Shown: positions 14,753 through 23,476 of the stretch, piece after piece
Layout: every line of letters begins with the position of its first letter
How positions within the stretch are numbered: position 1 is the first letter of the stretch
Source: a virus
DNA length: 36,597 bases
Direction: 5' to 3' (one strand)
Virus record (IMG/VR): IMGVR_UViG_3300032291_003437
Span: 1 to 36,597 of that record
Notes under the pieces: generated by a model
Seen by the model: the letters and a program-made list of their open reading frames with translations, nothing else
Told to the model about the DNA's origin: nothing
The model's database searches: none
Made by a program: the position numbers and the translations under genes

Positions 14753-14944
14753 ATGGCAAAACCACAACCCGCAACACCAATTTACCACGGGCGCAAATGG
14801 CCCGTTGGTCTTCACAATGCCGCGAGGCGGCTCGGCTGCTCACCCGGCCACCTTTACCATGTCCTCAAGGATAAGCGTGAAGGGCAGTGGCTCAAAGACG
14901 GCTACAAAGCCCTCGTGGCCGAACTCAAGGAGGGTGCAGCATGA
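14753..14944 (+). CDS. Small Cro/Ner-like HTH regulator
   Basis: A 63-aa protein; residues ~20-45 (LHNAARRLGCSPGHLYHVLKDKREGQW) form a helix-turn-helix with the recognition helix SPGHLYHVLKDK. First gene of the rightward early transcript and divergent from the repressor, the place occupied by ner in Mu and cro in lambda. It likely represses one or both divergent promoters during lytic growth. It starts 3 nt after the second operator repeat, so the message is nearly leaderless or the operator lies in the leader. Confidence 0.7.
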   Translation: MAKPQPATPIYHGRKWPVGLHNAARRLGCSPGHLYHVLKDKREGQWLKDGYKALVAELKEGAA

Positions 14945-15138
14945 AGCCTCTCGCCCTCCTTAACGTGCTCCTTTTTGCCCTCGAATGGCAGGAGCTGGCC
15001 CGCTGCAATGTGCGCTTCGCGCTCTCCGCGCTGCCTGCCTTTGCCGACCAGCGCGGCCACTACCTGGCCAGTGCCCGTGAGGATGCCTCCCGTGGCAGCC
15101 GCCTCCTGCACATCTGGGCCGCCCGCACGCTGGGCTGA
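14941..15138 (+). CDS. Small early protein, unknown
   Basis: A 65-aa protein (MKPLALLNVLLFALEWQELARCNVRFALSALPAF...) whose ATG overlaps the previous stop (ATGA). Helical and moderately hydrophobic at the N-terminus. I cannot tell whether this is a membrane anchor. Coupling to the Cro-like gene supports real translation. Confidence 0.55.
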   Translation: MKPLALLNVLLFALEWQELARCNVRFALSALPAFADQRGHYLASAREDASRGSRLLHIWAARTLG

Positions 15139-15178
15139 CCTCACTGACCCTGCTGACACCACTGACCTCTGAACCACC

Positions 15179-15772
15179 ATGAACACCGCCCTCATCCCTC
15201 ATCCCCGCTTCTCCACCGCCTCTCCCATCGTCACCGCTCGTGAGACAGCCCTTGCGGCTGCCTGCCTAGGCCTCAAAAGCCAGCTCATCGTGCAGGCCAC
15301 GAAGATCACACGGCTCGAAGAAGACAAACGTGCCCTCACGAGAGCCCTGCACCGCACCGCCTGTGCCGGGCATGCCCTCCCAGAGGTGCTGGGGCTCATC
15401 ACCCTCGTGGGCGTGGCGCTGACCATCAGACAGATCTTAGGCTCTCACGCTCTGGTGGCCTACGTCATCGGTTTTGGCCTCGGGCTGGCCTGGATGATCC
15501 TCCTGCTCATGCGCGCCGCACCCGCCAGGAACACCGCGCGGCCTCGCCAGCATCCGGCGCACATCGACGAGCCGATGAGTGATGTGCAAATCATCGAGGC
15601 CATTCGCCGTCGTGATTTGCCCTTGGGCGCGGCCTACGCCGATGAGAGCGAATTCGAGCCCTTTGAGCGTGCCATTCCCACGCATCCCGAGGCCCTCACC
15701 CGCCAGCTCAATGAGCTCATCCCCGCCCGCGAGCGCTTCGAGCATACGGCCCAGGCTCTCCAGACCGCCTAA
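15179..15772 (+). CDS. Early membrane protein, unknown
   Basis: A 197-aa protein with an N-terminal soluble coiled region (QATKITRLEEDKRALTRALHR), two membrane spans (about 70-88 and 91-111) and a charged C-terminal domain. Proteins like this in early phage regions may act in exclusion or membrane sensing, but nothing here is diagnostic. The leader is a CTGACC/CACTGACC word run. The stop codon lies inside a REP-like palindrome (15765-15788). Confidence 0.6.
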   Translation: MNTALIPHPRFSTASPIVTARETALAAACLGLKSQLIVQATKITRLEEDKRALTRALHRTACAGHALPEVLGLITLVGVALTIRQILGSHALVAYVIGFGLGLAWMILLLMRAAPARNTARPRQHPAHIDEPMSDVQIIEAIRRRDLPLGAAYADESEFEPFERAIPTHPEALTRQLNELIPARERFEHTAQALQTA

Positions 15773-15788
15773 AGGCGGAACTACGAAC
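15765..15788 (+). repeat. REP-like palindrome CCGCCTAAAGGCGG-AACTACGAAC
   Basis: Same tail as the CGGGCTAAAGCCCG family with a different but compensated stem, which supports selection for a hairpin. It provides the TAA of the upstream gene and lies ~57 nt before the ATG at 15826. Confidence 0.65.
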
Positions 15789-15825
15789 CTTCATCTTTCA
15801 TCCTTCATTTTTCATTTTTTCCGCC

Positions 15826-16938
15826 ATGTCCTCCCCTCTCCCCACCGCCCCCAAATCCCGCCGCCGTGAGTGGCTCGATAAATACGATCTCACCATTGCG
15901 CCGGAGGTGGCTCAAACGCCTGAGAACCGCCGCCTCATCGAATCACTGGCCGCTGGCTGGCGTGAACGCATCGCCGCCGGGGCTGATCCCCACACCCTCA
16001 TTCGCGAGACGATCAAGATTAGCGCGGATAAGCAGGTGGGAGATGGCCGCCACCGTCTGGAGGCTGCCTTGCTGGTGCCGGAGATCACTCAGATCGAATG
16101 TGAGTATCTGGACGGGGCGGATTTCGTCACCCTGGTGGCGGAGATGCTCGTCGAGCGCCGTCACTACACGAAGAGCGGCCTCGCTTATGCTTTGCGGCAC
16201 ACGGCCATTCAGGCCGCGAAGATGGGTAATGCCGCCAAAAGTGTCAATCTGGTCAATAAGGTCGCTGGGGGCGGTTATCGAAAGCCGATTGAATCGGCTT
16301 TCGATAAAAAGAGTCCCGAAATGACCCTCAAGGCCCTCGCCGCCAGTGCGGATGTCTCCGTCGATCTGCTTCAACAGGCCGCGAAGCTGGAGCAGTTTTA
16401 CATGCCGAAGGCGGACAAGCTCATCACGGATTGGACCGCGCTGCATCAGGATGAGGCGGAGCGCTTTCTGGCCTGGCAGGATTCTCGCCCTTACTCCTCC
16501 ATGCCCTGGACGATGTGGCGCATGGAGCGCCTGGCTGAGATGGGCATTGCCGACGATGCCGCCAGCGTGAACGTGATCCCCCGCCACTGGCGGGAGGTGG
16601 AGGAAGACAAGATTTTCAACGGCGTGCATGATCCTGATGGCGAAGAGTGTGACCGCCTCAGCTACAGCCTCGGCTCCTGCCTCAAGGCAATGGGAAGCTA
16701 CTTCGCCACCGCAGGCAAGACACGCGCCGATTTGAAGCCGGAGGCTCCGCTGCTGCATCTCACCATCGAAAACAAGGTGAAGAGCTTTTTCTCCACCGCC
16801 TTTGCCAACTGGGGTGAGATCGACATGCCGGGCCGCCTCGTGGTCATCCAGCGCATGCAAAGCCTGGTTATCGAAGCGCCTGAGGACGTGCGCCAAGGCC
16901 TGCTCGTGGCGCTCACGAAGAAAGGAGGCGCTCAGTAA
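15826..16938 (+). CDS. ParB-like domain protein
   Basis: A 370-aa protein. Residues ~55-130 (IRETIKISADKQVGDGRHRLEAALLV ... FVTLVAEMLVERRHYTKSGLAYAL) match the ParB/Spo0J N-terminal pattern with a DGRHR box (73-77), and the following helices (about 165-185, EMTLKALAASADVSVDLLQQA) look like the ParB HTH. ParB proteins bind DNA and use CTP in partition; phage relatives also act as regulators or nucleases. No ParA partner is visible, though the AAA ATPase at 21768 is in the same early operon. The C-terminal half is unassigned. The leader is a TTCATC/TTTCATCC word run ending TTCCGCC just before the ATG. Confidence 0.6.
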   Translation: MSSPLPTAPKSRRREWLDKYDLTIAPEVAQTPENRRLIESLAAGWRERIAAGADPHTLIRETIKISADKQVGDGRHRLEAALLVPEITQIECEYLDGADFVTLVAEMLVERRHYTKSGLAYALRHTAIQAAKMGNAAKSVNLVNKVAGGGYRKPIESAFDKKSPEMTLKALAASADVSVDLLQQAAKLEQFYMPKADKLITDWTALHQDEAERFLAWQDSRPYSSMPWTMWRMERLAEMGIADDAASVNVIPRHWREVEEDKIFNGVHDPDGEECDRLSYSLGSCLKAMGSYFATAGKTRADLKPEAPLLHLTIENKVKSFFSTAFANWGEIDMPGRLVVIQRMQSLVIEAPEDVRQGLLVALTKKGGAQ

Positions 16939-16939
16939 C

Positions 16940-17200
16940 ATGAAGACGCCTGACCTTACCGCCTACTTCAATCCGGCGTGCGCTTTCAGTGCGCAGAGCC
17001 TCGCGCTAACGCTGCAATCGCTGCCAGTGCTCACGGCCTCGATTGTGATCACGGCCCTCAAGGAGGCCAGTATTCGTGATCAAGGATTCGAGCAGGCCTG
17101 CGGCTTCCGCAATGCGGAGACTGCGCTCTCGGAGGTGATCATTCCCAGGAAGCCTAAGCGGACGGGGGCGTCCGCGCTCCGCAAGCCAACACGCGGCTGA
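16940..17200 (+). CDS. Small early protein, unknown
   Basis: An 86-aa protein (MKTPDLTAYFNPACAFSAQSLALTL...) starting just after the ParB-like stop. The C-terminus (IPRKPKRTGASALRKPTRG) is basic and is encoded by a REP-like hairpin (17158-17175), so this tail may be a late addition to the gene. Unknown function. Confidence 0.5.
   Translation: MKTPDLTAYFNPACAFSAQSLALTLQSLPVLTASIVITALKEASIRDQGFEQACGFRNAETALSEVIIPRKPKRTGASALRKPTRG
17158..17175. repeat. REP-like hairpin GCGGACG/CGTCCGC inside a coding end
   Basis: GCGGACG (17158-17164), GGGG loop, CGTCCGC (17169-17175), followed by GCTCCG. An almost identical copy lies in the 32474-32809 gene. Confidence 0.65.
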
Positions 17201-17296
17201 CCCATTTCAACCACGCCTCATCACGCGGTCACTTGAGGCCGCATGTCCCCGCCTCCCAGCCTCCGCGCTCCCATCTCCCATCTCCCGTCTACTTCT

Positions 17297-19201
17297 ATGT
17301 CTCTCACCCGTGCCCAGCTCGCCGAATGCGCCGCCCTGCGAAAGCAGGAGGTGAGTTTTGCTGTGCTGGCGGGCCGCTACGGGGTGAGCGCCCCGACGCT
17401 CTGCCGCCTGATGCAGAGGCATGAAAGCAATGGCGGCGATGAAAAGGCCACGTTGGCGAAGGCCTACGCCACCGGGCCTCGCGATGAGCATCAGCTCACG
17501 AATGAGGAAATCCGCGTGCTGAAGCTGGGCGTGATCGAGAACCGCAGCCGCCGCCTCGCGGCCATGAAGCTGCTAGCCTCGGCAGCCTGCCAAGAGGATA
17601 CCCACGCCAAGCTGAGCGCCGTCTTTGACCGCGCTGCCGAAACGCGGATGGATGAGCAGTTCCCAAAGTGGTTCACGCGGGCATGCATTGTCACCGATGA
17701 GGAGCGTCTCGCCTTCCGAGGCAGCAAGGCCTTTGAAAGTGTGAATGGAGCCCGCCGCCGTGGGGCGTTTGTCCGCGTCGAAGGTGAAGACGTGCCGCTG
17801 GTGCCGAATGCCCTGTGGATCTTCGATGACGAGAGTGAGAACCGCATGCGGGCGGAGCTGGATGAAGCCGGTAAAGTGCGGCTCAACCGCCAGACGCTCA
17901 AGGCCATGGATGTGGCTGCGGCTTTCTTCCTCGGTGGCATGAACATCGACCGCGATAGCGATGGCTACCGCCTCGAAGATCAAGCCCGCTTCTTCTTAGA
18001 GCTGGTCGATGCCCATGGCCTGCCTCAGCGGGTGGGGCTGGAGAAAGGCCCCTGGGACAACAACTTCTGGCTCGGCATCCCGCAGAAGCGAGAGTGGTGG
18101 CAAACCAAGGAGTGCGTGAATTACCGCTTCGGTGGCATTGATGTCAATGCAGGCGGCCCCTGCCAGGTGATTCAGTTTACGACCTCACGCCAGAAGGGCC
18201 TCATCGAAGGTGCCTTCAATCACCGCCAGAATCTCGATGCTCATAAAACGCTCGATATGGGCCGCTTCCGCGGAGAACACGAGCTGGCCGCCAAACACAT
18301 CAGCCGTGCCCGTGCCGGCCAGATGGATGCCTTCGCCAAGTTCCCCGAGGCAGGCATCAGCGCGGACATCAGCGCGGAGACCATGGAAGAGTTCAATGAT
18401 GAGGCCAAGCGCCGCGCTTACCTCTATGGCCCGCGCAAAGTGGTGCCCTCCGAGCTGTATGCCGAGGCCGTGAAGCGGGAGCTGCCCGCCTCCGAGCGCT
18501 GGCGTTTCCTACCCGTGAAGGTGGCCGTCACGGTGCGGAACATGCACATCGCGGTGAAGGTGCCTCGTCACGACATCCCATTTCAGTTCAGTGCCGAAGG
18601 ATTCAAACCACAGTGGGATTCCCAGCCCTGGCTACCGCATGGCTGGCGTGTCTTCGCCTGCTTTGATCCGCAGCGCCTCGATGTGGGCTGCCACATCTTC
18701 AATGCGCTGCATCCCGATCACCCGCAGAATCCGGGCCGCTATCCGCTGGGCATGCCTCTCGGTGTGCTGCCCTTCGCCCCGCTGGCTCCCCAGGCCAGTG
18801 ATGAAGCGCCGGACATGACGGGCCGCGCTCAAACCGTGAAGTACATCCGCAGCGAAGTGCGCATCATGAAGGCGATGAGGAAGACGATCCGCGTCTCCAC
18901 CACCGTGCAGGCCGGGCGCACACGCACCGCCCGCATCGGCAGCCCTGATCCGCTGGCACCGCTGAACCTTGAAAGCGGAGCCCCGCCGGTGGGAGCACCT
19001 AATGGGATGCCCGCCGCTCATTTTGGAGACGCCCGCAGTGGGGCTGATCATACCACGGGCAGCGGTGAACGGGCTGCACGCGGCGGCCTGGACCACGAAG
19101 CGCGGCCAAAGAACAGCGCCGGGCGTCTCCAATTCACTCCCGTCACCTCCAAACGAGACGCCGCTCTCGCCGCCCTCGAAGCCCTGGAAGCAAACCTCTG
19201 A
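17297..19201 (+). CDS. DDE transposase, MuA-like
   Basis: 634 aa from the ATG at 17297; an in-frame start at 17243 is possible but would add a low-complexity leader-like stretch. An N-terminal HTH (VSFAVLAGRYGVSAPTLCRLMQRHE) is followed by a linker and an RNase H-like core. Probable catalytic residues are Asp177/178 in WIFDDESEN, Asp254 in EKGPWDNNFW and Glu304 in KGLIEGAFNHRQ. D-to-D and D-to-E spacings of about 76 and 50 compare with 67 and 56 in MuA. A beta-barrel-like Mu C-terminal region follows (from about 375, YGPRKVVPSELYAEAV), with a basic tail. It should bind the TGAAATGG sites at both ends and drive integration and replicative transposition with the ATPase at 21768. Confidence 0.88.
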   Translation: MSLTRAQLAECAALRKQEVSFAVLAGRYGVSAPTLCRLMQRHESNGGDEKATLAKAYATGPRDEHQLTNEEIRVLKLGVIENRSRRLAAMKLLASAACQEDTHAKLSAVFDRAAETRMDEQFPKWFTRACIVTDEERLAFRGSKAFESVNGARRRGAFVRVEGEDVPLVPNALWIFDDESENRMRAELDEAGKVRLNRQTLKAMDVAAAFFLGGMNIDRDSDGYRLEDQARFFLELVDAHGLPQRVGLEKGPWDNNFWLGIPQKREWWQTKECVNYRFGGIDVNAGGPCQVIQFTTSRQKGLIEGAFNHRQNLDAHKTLDMGRFRGEHELAAKHISRARAGQMDAFAKFPEAGISADISAETMEEFNDEAKRRAYLYGPRKVVPSELYAEAVKRELPASERWRFLPVKVAVTVRNMHIAVKVPRHDIPFQFSAEGFKPQWDSQPWLPHGWRVFACFDPQRLDVGCHIFNALHPDHPQNPGRYPLGMPLGVLPFAPLAPQASDEAPDMTGRAQTVKYIRSEVRIMKAMRKTIRVSTTVQAGRTRTARIGSPDPLAPLNLESGAPPVGAPNGMPAAHFGDARSGADHTTGSGERAARGGLDHEARPKNSAGRLQFTPVTSKRDAALAALEALEANL

Positions 19202-19228
19202 AATCAGCAATCCCTCCCCGCACTCGTC

Positions 19229-19609
19229 ATGCCCCACTCATCAGCTCCTCTTCTCTACCGCATTCAGGCGAATCTTGGCATCATCGCTGAGCTGCGCCGC
19301 GAAGCTCTCACCAGCGTGCTGCACCTAGCCCTTGGCCGCACTCAGGCAGACAGCGCCACACGTCTCGAGATCGTCTCCCGCTTTGAGGGTTATGAGCACG
19401 AGTTTTGGACAGCCGCCAAAGTGGAGCTGGAGCTGATTTCAAACGGACGCACAGAAACGCGTTTTGACGCGCCGCCGCCTCCTTTCGCCGTCTTGACACC
19501 TGAAACCGCTCCTGACGCGCCAGACGCGGTTCGCCGAGCCTCGCCGATGGCATCTGGCGGAGATGCGCCCCCGCTCACAGGCCTGCCCGCTGCTGGCGAG
19601 GTTTTCTAA
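19229..19609 (+). CDS. Early protein, unknown
   Basis: A 126-aa protein. The first ~75 residues are helical (LLYRIQANLGIIAELRREALTSVLHLALGR...) and the rest is a Pro/Ala/Asp-rich, probably disordered tail. Located between the transposase and other small genes; no motif. Confidence 0.5.
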   Translation: MPHSSAPLLYRIQANLGIIAELRREALTSVLHLALGRTQADSATRLEIVSRFEGYEHEFWTAAKVELELISNGRTETRFDAPPPPFAVLTPETAPDAPDAVRRASPMASGGDAPPLTGLPAAGEVF

Positions 19610-19652
19610 CCATCCACCAACCGCCTTCAACCATCCACCCCGCCTCAACGCC

Positions 19653-19979
19653 ATGCTCCTCTCCGAACTCCAGCGCCAAATGGGCCAGCTCAGCGCCCAC
19701 ATCACCGTCGTGAGCCGCGTGCTTGCTCTTGAGCACATTGTTGACGCTCCGCGTCGTGATGAAGTGCTTGCCGCCATCCCTGGTCTCCGCCTCCGGCTCC
19801 GCCAGCTTCATACTCGCTACTACGCTCTCGAAGCCCGCCTTCCCACGCCTGAGACACTCAGCGCGGCGGCCTATGGCCGGGCCATGGCTCTTGGCCTCGG
19901 CATTGAGGCCGCTGAGGCGGAGCGCAGCAAAGCCTACCATCACGCTCGCCAGAACAAGAGCCTGCCCCGCTTCGCCTGA
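19653..19979 (+). CDS. Small helical early protein, unknown
   Basis: A 108-aa all-helical protein (MLLSELQRQMGQLSAHITVVSRVLALEHIV...). I chose the ATG at 19653 over the longer frame because the upstream part is a CCATCCACC-word leader. No recognisable domain. Confidence 0.5.
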   Translation: MLLSELQRQMGQLSAHITVVSRVLALEHIVDAPRRDEVLAAIPGLRLRLRQLHTRYYALEARLPTPETLSAAAYGRAMALGLGIEAAEAERSKAYHHARQNKSLPRFA

Positions 19980-20003
19980 TCCACCCACACCACATCCACG
20001 CCC

Positions 20004-20348
20004 ATGAAAGACACCGCACCCACACCACCTGATATGTCCAAAGAGCAGGCCGCTGAGCTAAAGCAGCTCCGCCGCGCCATCTCGAAGGTCGAATCCGACA
20101 TCAACAAAGAAGAGAATCGCCTCCGCCGCGACATCGCGAAAATCGACCGCGCTATCACGACGAACCGCCTCGTGATCCTCCGCCGCGCTCAAGGTGAGAT
20201 CAAAGAGCAGGCCGCCGCATGGCTCAAAGAAGCCAAGCCACTCAAGGCACAGCTCGCCCGCCTCATCGAAGGCCGCGCCCCCGCCTTCAAGGTGCGGGAC
20301 AGCATCGCTAAACGCATCGCCATCCTGGAAGGCCGCCTGGCCTCCTGA
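20004..20348 (+). CDS. Coiled-coil early protein, unknown
   Basis: A 114-aa highly charged coiled coil (MSKEQAAELKQLRRAISKVESDINKEENRLRRDI... and a second helix to the end). Composition resembles the N-terminal coil of Gam-type proteins, and the next gene also begins with such a coil, so the two may associate. Confidence 0.55.
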   Translation: MKDTAPTPPDMSKEQAAELKQLRRAISKVESDINKEENRLRRDIAKIDRAITTNRLVILRRAQGEIKEQAAAWLKEAKPLKAQLARLIEGRAPAFKVRDSIAKRIAILEGRLAS

Positions 20349-20373
20349 TTTCAAGCTCAAGCCCTAAACGACC

Positions 20374-20925
20374 ATGAAGCCAAAAACCGAAATCGTCACA
20401 CCGACCGCCAGCGAGATCCCCGCGCTGGAAAACCGCCTGGCGGAGATCGCCAAGGAAATGAGCCGCCTCAGCGCGGAAGAGAAGAGCATCAAAAAACGCC
20501 TGGAGCTGTATGCGCTAGCCAATCCCGATGGGCACGCGCCTTTGAAGGATGAGAAGCGCGAAGGCCGGAAGATGGCCCTCCCTGCTGGCAGGGTGGAGAT
20601 TATTCTCCAGAGTGATCTCATCATCGCCAGCTTCCGCGAAGGCGATAAGAAGCACAAAGAGCTGTTGTCCCTGCTGTGTGAGGAATACAGCGAAAACGAG
20701 GCCCCCAAGGTGCTGCGCAAATTCTTCGACCCGCCTTCTAAATGGGAGAACCGCTACGACAACGGCGTGAAGTTTCGCCAGTCCGTGGGTGAGCTGCTGC
20801 CGCCGAAGATCGGCCCGCGCTTCATTTCCCACTGCACTCAAACGGACAAGGCTGGCATCAAGAAGAGCAACATCACCTTCGACATCAAAGCTGCCGCGAA
20901 GGCAGATAGCGAGGAGGAAGCATGA
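20374..20925 (+). CDS. Gam-position protein (possible DNA-end-binding Gam analogue)
   Basis: A 183-aa protein with an N-terminal coiled coil (ALENRLAEIAKEMSRLSAEEKSIKKRLELYALAN) and a mixed basic domain (GRKMALPAGRVEIILQSDLIIASFREGDKKHKELLSLL...). Mu Gam, which shields phage DNA ends from nucleases, has the same length class and the same coil followed by a 'glycine/lysine then beta' layout, and lies in the early region near A and B. I do not see enough identity to be certain, so this is an analogy. The last bases overlap the next gene by 4 bp. Confidence 0.4.
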   Translation: MKPKTEIVTPTASEIPALENRLAEIAKEMSRLSAEEKSIKKRLELYALANPDGHAPLKDEKREGRKMALPAGRVEIILQSDLIIASFREGDKKHKELLSLLCEEYSENEAPKVLRKFFDPPSKWENRYDNGVKFRQSVGELLPPKIGPRFISHCTQTDKAGIKKSNITFDIKAAAKADSEEEA

Positions 20926-21233
20926 ACGCCACCGTCCTCGTGCGTGTGCGGTGGGCTGACTCCGCCGGATGTTTCACCGCACAAACCATGGTGCCGGTGA
21001 AGGATCGCCAGGAGTCCTCCTGCACCTACAGCGCCGAAGTGGCCGCCAAACGGGCCGCCGCGAAGCATTTCCAAGTGGAAGGCGTGAGCCCTGAAGATCA
21101 CATCACGACCCTGACCGCCTGCAAGCCCGGCACAAACATCACCGCCGTGGGTAAAGAATGGGCCGCCTTTGAGTTCGCCCCCAAAGGCTCCACCACACAA
21201 ACCGAACTCTTTCAAGCGGGAGGTGCATCGTGA
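20922..21233 (+). CDS. Small early protein, unknown
   Basis: A 103-aa mixed alpha/beta protein (MNATVLVRVRWADSAGCFTAQTMVPVKDRQESSCTYS...). It overlaps the previous gene (ATGA) and the next one (GTGA), so three genes form one coupled unit. No known motif. Confidence 0.55.
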   Translation: MNATVLVRVRWADSAGCFTAQTMVPVKDRQESSCTYSAEVAAKRAAAKHFQVEGVSPEDHITTLTACKPGTNITAVGKEWAAFEFAPKGSTTQTELFQAGGAS

Positions 21234-21715
21234 ATGCGGCTCGCTTTGAGCAACGCCAACAGGAGAGACTGAGTACTATCCACTCCGATGCTCTCACCGA
21301 CCGCGTCAATGCCTGGGTGAGTCTCGCGCTCACAAAGGCGCAGGTGAAGCCGGTGGCGGAGACGGATAAGGTCATCGCCACGGTGCCACCGTTTCGGAAG
21401 TTCTGCGGCCTCAGCGAGACGGAAGCCGCCGCCCTGGATGATCTGAGGGACAAACTCATCGAGCATGCCCGCTCGGAACTTTGCGCGGGCCGAGAACTGC
21501 ATTCGTGGGAGACGACCGTGCCGGAGGTCTCCCCGGAGGCTCGCCGCCTGGTGCGTATGAGCAATCGACAAACCCTGCTCAAAGAGCGTGCCGCTCAATG
21601 GGGTGGCCAGCGCCAGCTCCTGCCTGCTCACGCGCTGGAGCGCTGCCTGGCAGACATCGACGCGCTCGTCACCCGCCACGCCATGCAGATGCAAGGCGTC
21701 ACCCTTCCCAACTGA
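21230..21715 (+). CDS. Helical early protein, unknown
   Basis: A 161-aa helical protein starting at a GTG that overlaps the previous stop. GGGAGG, 7-12 nt upstream of the GTG, is one of the few good Shine-Dalgarno sites in the window and decides the start. The segment PFRKFCGLSETEAAALDDLRDKLIEHAR suggests a helical adaptor. Unknown. Confidence 0.55.
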   Translation: MNAARFEQRQQERLSTIHSDALTDRVNAWVSLALTKAQVKPVAETDKVIATVPPFRKFCGLSETEAAALDDLRDKLIEHARSELCAGRELHSWETTVPEVSPEARRLVRMSNRQTLLKERAAQWGGQRQLLPAHALERCLADIDALVTRHAMQMQGVTLPN

Positions 21716-21767
21716 AAAAGGAAAAAACTGAAAGTTCAAAGATCAAACCTGAAACCTGAAACTCGTC

Positions 21768-22814
21768 ATGAATCCACTCGTCACCATCTCCCCCTCTCCT
21801 CGCGAGGAGCTTTCCGCCCTCGCTCTTCAAATCGAAACCTACCGCGCTGATAGCGGCGCGACGAAGACGGTCTTTTGCCGCCAGAACGATGCCCTCGGCA
21901 GCGTGCGAACCTATGACAAAATCCTCAACGGTGAAGATGACCTCAACGCCGAAAAATGGCTGGAGGCTTACCGCGCGGTGTGGAGCCGCCTGAAGAATGC
22001 GGATCTCGAAGATCCGAGTGCGGGCAGCGGTGTCACGCTTCTCAAAGAACTCACGGCCCCGGCGGAGCTTTGCCGGGCTTACATCGAATGCCGTGGCCGC
22101 AAGACGCCGGATCGCTTCATTCTGCTCGTGGGTGCCAATGGCACCGGCAAAAGCAGCGCGGTGGAGATCCTCGCCGCTCAGCCCTACGGTGAAAACGTCC
22201 GCACGCTCGAAGCCAGCGCTGCCTGGATTGGCAGCAGTGATCACGGCACCGCCGTGCCTTTGCTGCATGAGATTGGCCGCACCCTTGGCCTCGAAAAGCT
22301 GCCGGGCCGCAAGCAGAAGCTCATGCACGCCATCGTCAGTAAGCTCAAAGAACGCCGCTGGTGCCTAGCCATTGAAGAAGGCCAGCACCTTTGCTCCCAT
22401 GGCCTTGATACGCTCAAGGGCCTGCTCAATACCACGCCTTCGACGATCATTCTCACCGGCCAGCGGAAGCTCTTCACCAAGCTCAGCAATAGCGAAACAG
22501 GCCGCCAGCTTGTGCATAACCGCCTCGCCTCTCTGGTCATCGTGGGCGGTAGCCAGGGCATGAGTGCGGAGGATGTGAAAGCCCTCATGCATGCCGCCGG
22601 AGTGGAGCTGGAGGAGCGCCGTTTTGACGACGTGGCCCGCGCCCTCATCACCGAAGGTAAAACACGCGGCTGCCTGCGCTTCGCCTCCCGTGTGCTCGCC
22701 GCCTACCGCACCGAGACCGATGAGACCGATGGAAAGCCCAAGATGAAGCCGGGGGCTGATACGCTGCTGACCCTCATCAACCGCGAGAAGCGCAGCCGCG
22801 ATGGCGCGGAGTGA
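21768..22814 (+). CDS. MuB-like AAA ATPase (transposition target selection)
   Basis: A 348-aa ATPase. Residues ~15-60 form an XRE-like HTH (KTVFCRQNDALGSVRTYDKILNGEDD), as at the start of MuB. The AAA core has Walker A GANGTGKS (122-129), Walker B CLAIEE (199-204) and a sensor-like TIILTGQRKLF. The C-terminal helices (LRFASRVLAAYRTE) match the MuB/IstB-type C-terminal domain position. It should bind target DNA, recruit and activate the transposase, and provide target immunity. Its leader is a run of AACTGAAA/AACCTGAAA words. Confidence 0.85.
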   Translation: MNPLVTISPSPREELSALALQIETYRADSGATKTVFCRQNDALGSVRTYDKILNGEDDLNAEKWLEAYRAVWSRLKNADLEDPSAGSGVTLLKELTAPAELCRAYIECRGRKTPDRFILLVGANGTGKSSAVEILAAQPYGENVRTLEASAAWIGSSDHGTAVPLLHEIGRTLGLEKLPGRKQKLMHAIVSKLKERRWCLAIEEGQHLCSHGLDTLKGLLNTTPSTIILTGQRKLFTKLSNSETGRQLVHNRLASLVIVGGSQGMSAEDVKALMHAAGVELEERRFDDVARALITEGKTRGCLRFASRVLAAYRTETDETDGKPKMKPGADTLLTLINREKRSRDGAE

Positions 22815-22859
22815 AGCGGCGGAAAACTGAAAACTGAAAACTGAAAATTAACACCCCCG

Positions 22860-23126
22860 ATGAGCACCTTGAACCAAACTCCTTACCGCACCGTCGAGCC
22901 GGGCATTCGCCAGTATCGCACGGGCCTCTTCATCGCCGTCATCACGCGGCATGATAAAACCGCGCCGGGGCTGGCTCGCTCCTACTGCCGCTCCGGCCTC
23001 CGCTCCATCGGTGAGGCGCGGGCGGCCCGCGCGGAGCTGCAGAGGCTGCATCCGAAGCGCAAACAAGGCCGCAAGCCGGGGCCGCAAGGCCGCCGCCTTA
23101 AAGGCGGAATGAGGAAACCAGAATGA
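22860..23126 (+). CDS. Small basic early protein, unknown
   Basis: An 88-aa protein; GLFIAVITRHDKTAPGLARSYCR is the most structured part and the C-terminus (KRKQGRKPGPQGRRLKGG) is strongly basic, suggesting DNA or RNA contact. The leader is three GAAAACT words. The 3' end runs into a CCGCCTTAAAGGCGG palindrome. Confidence 0.5.
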   Translation: MSTLNQTPYRTVEPGIRQYRTGLFIAVITRHDKTAPGLARSYCRSGLRSIGEARAARAELQRLHPKRKQGRKPGPQGRRLKGGMRKPE

Positions 23127-23139
23127 GGAAATCCGAATC

Positions 23140-23436
23140 ATGAACACAATCACCGCTTTCGCCTGGGCCTCTGGCCTCATTGAATACACCACACCCGTGC
23201 GCCGCCGCACGGTGCCCGAAGGGGCGCTGCCTATCGCCACCGCGCCAGCCAAGGAGTTGAAAGACATCATCGAAGTCATCGCCCGGCACGGGCAGGGGGC
23301 CAGTAAAAACAAGCTGCTCGTTCCGGGCATCCCCGAGGCCTCAATGTTTAAATACGATCCGCTCACGAAGCTCATTGAGTTCAAAGACGCCGTGCATCGC
23401 AGCCTCAAACGACGCGGCATTGTGGCCGCCGTGTGA
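23140..23436 (+). CDS. Small early protein, unknown
   Basis: A 98-aa protein (MNTITAFAWASGLIEYTTPVRRR...; LKDIIEVIARHGQGASKNKLLVPGIPEA). The leader is made of GAATGAGGAAA words. No recognised domain. Confidence 0.5.
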   Translation: MNTITAFAWASGLIEYTTPVRRRTVPEGALPIATAPAKELKDIIEVIARHGQGASKNKLLVPGIPEASMFKYDPLTKLIEFKDAVHRSLKRRGIVAAV

Positions 23437-23476
23437 TCTCGGGCCATCAACCATCAACTCTGAACCATCCACCGCC

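Noticed and set aside
15943-16941. 332-aa minus-strand frame over the ParB-like gene
   Set aside because: Antisense shadow; the plus-strand frame has a domain, a proper leader and fits the operon direction.
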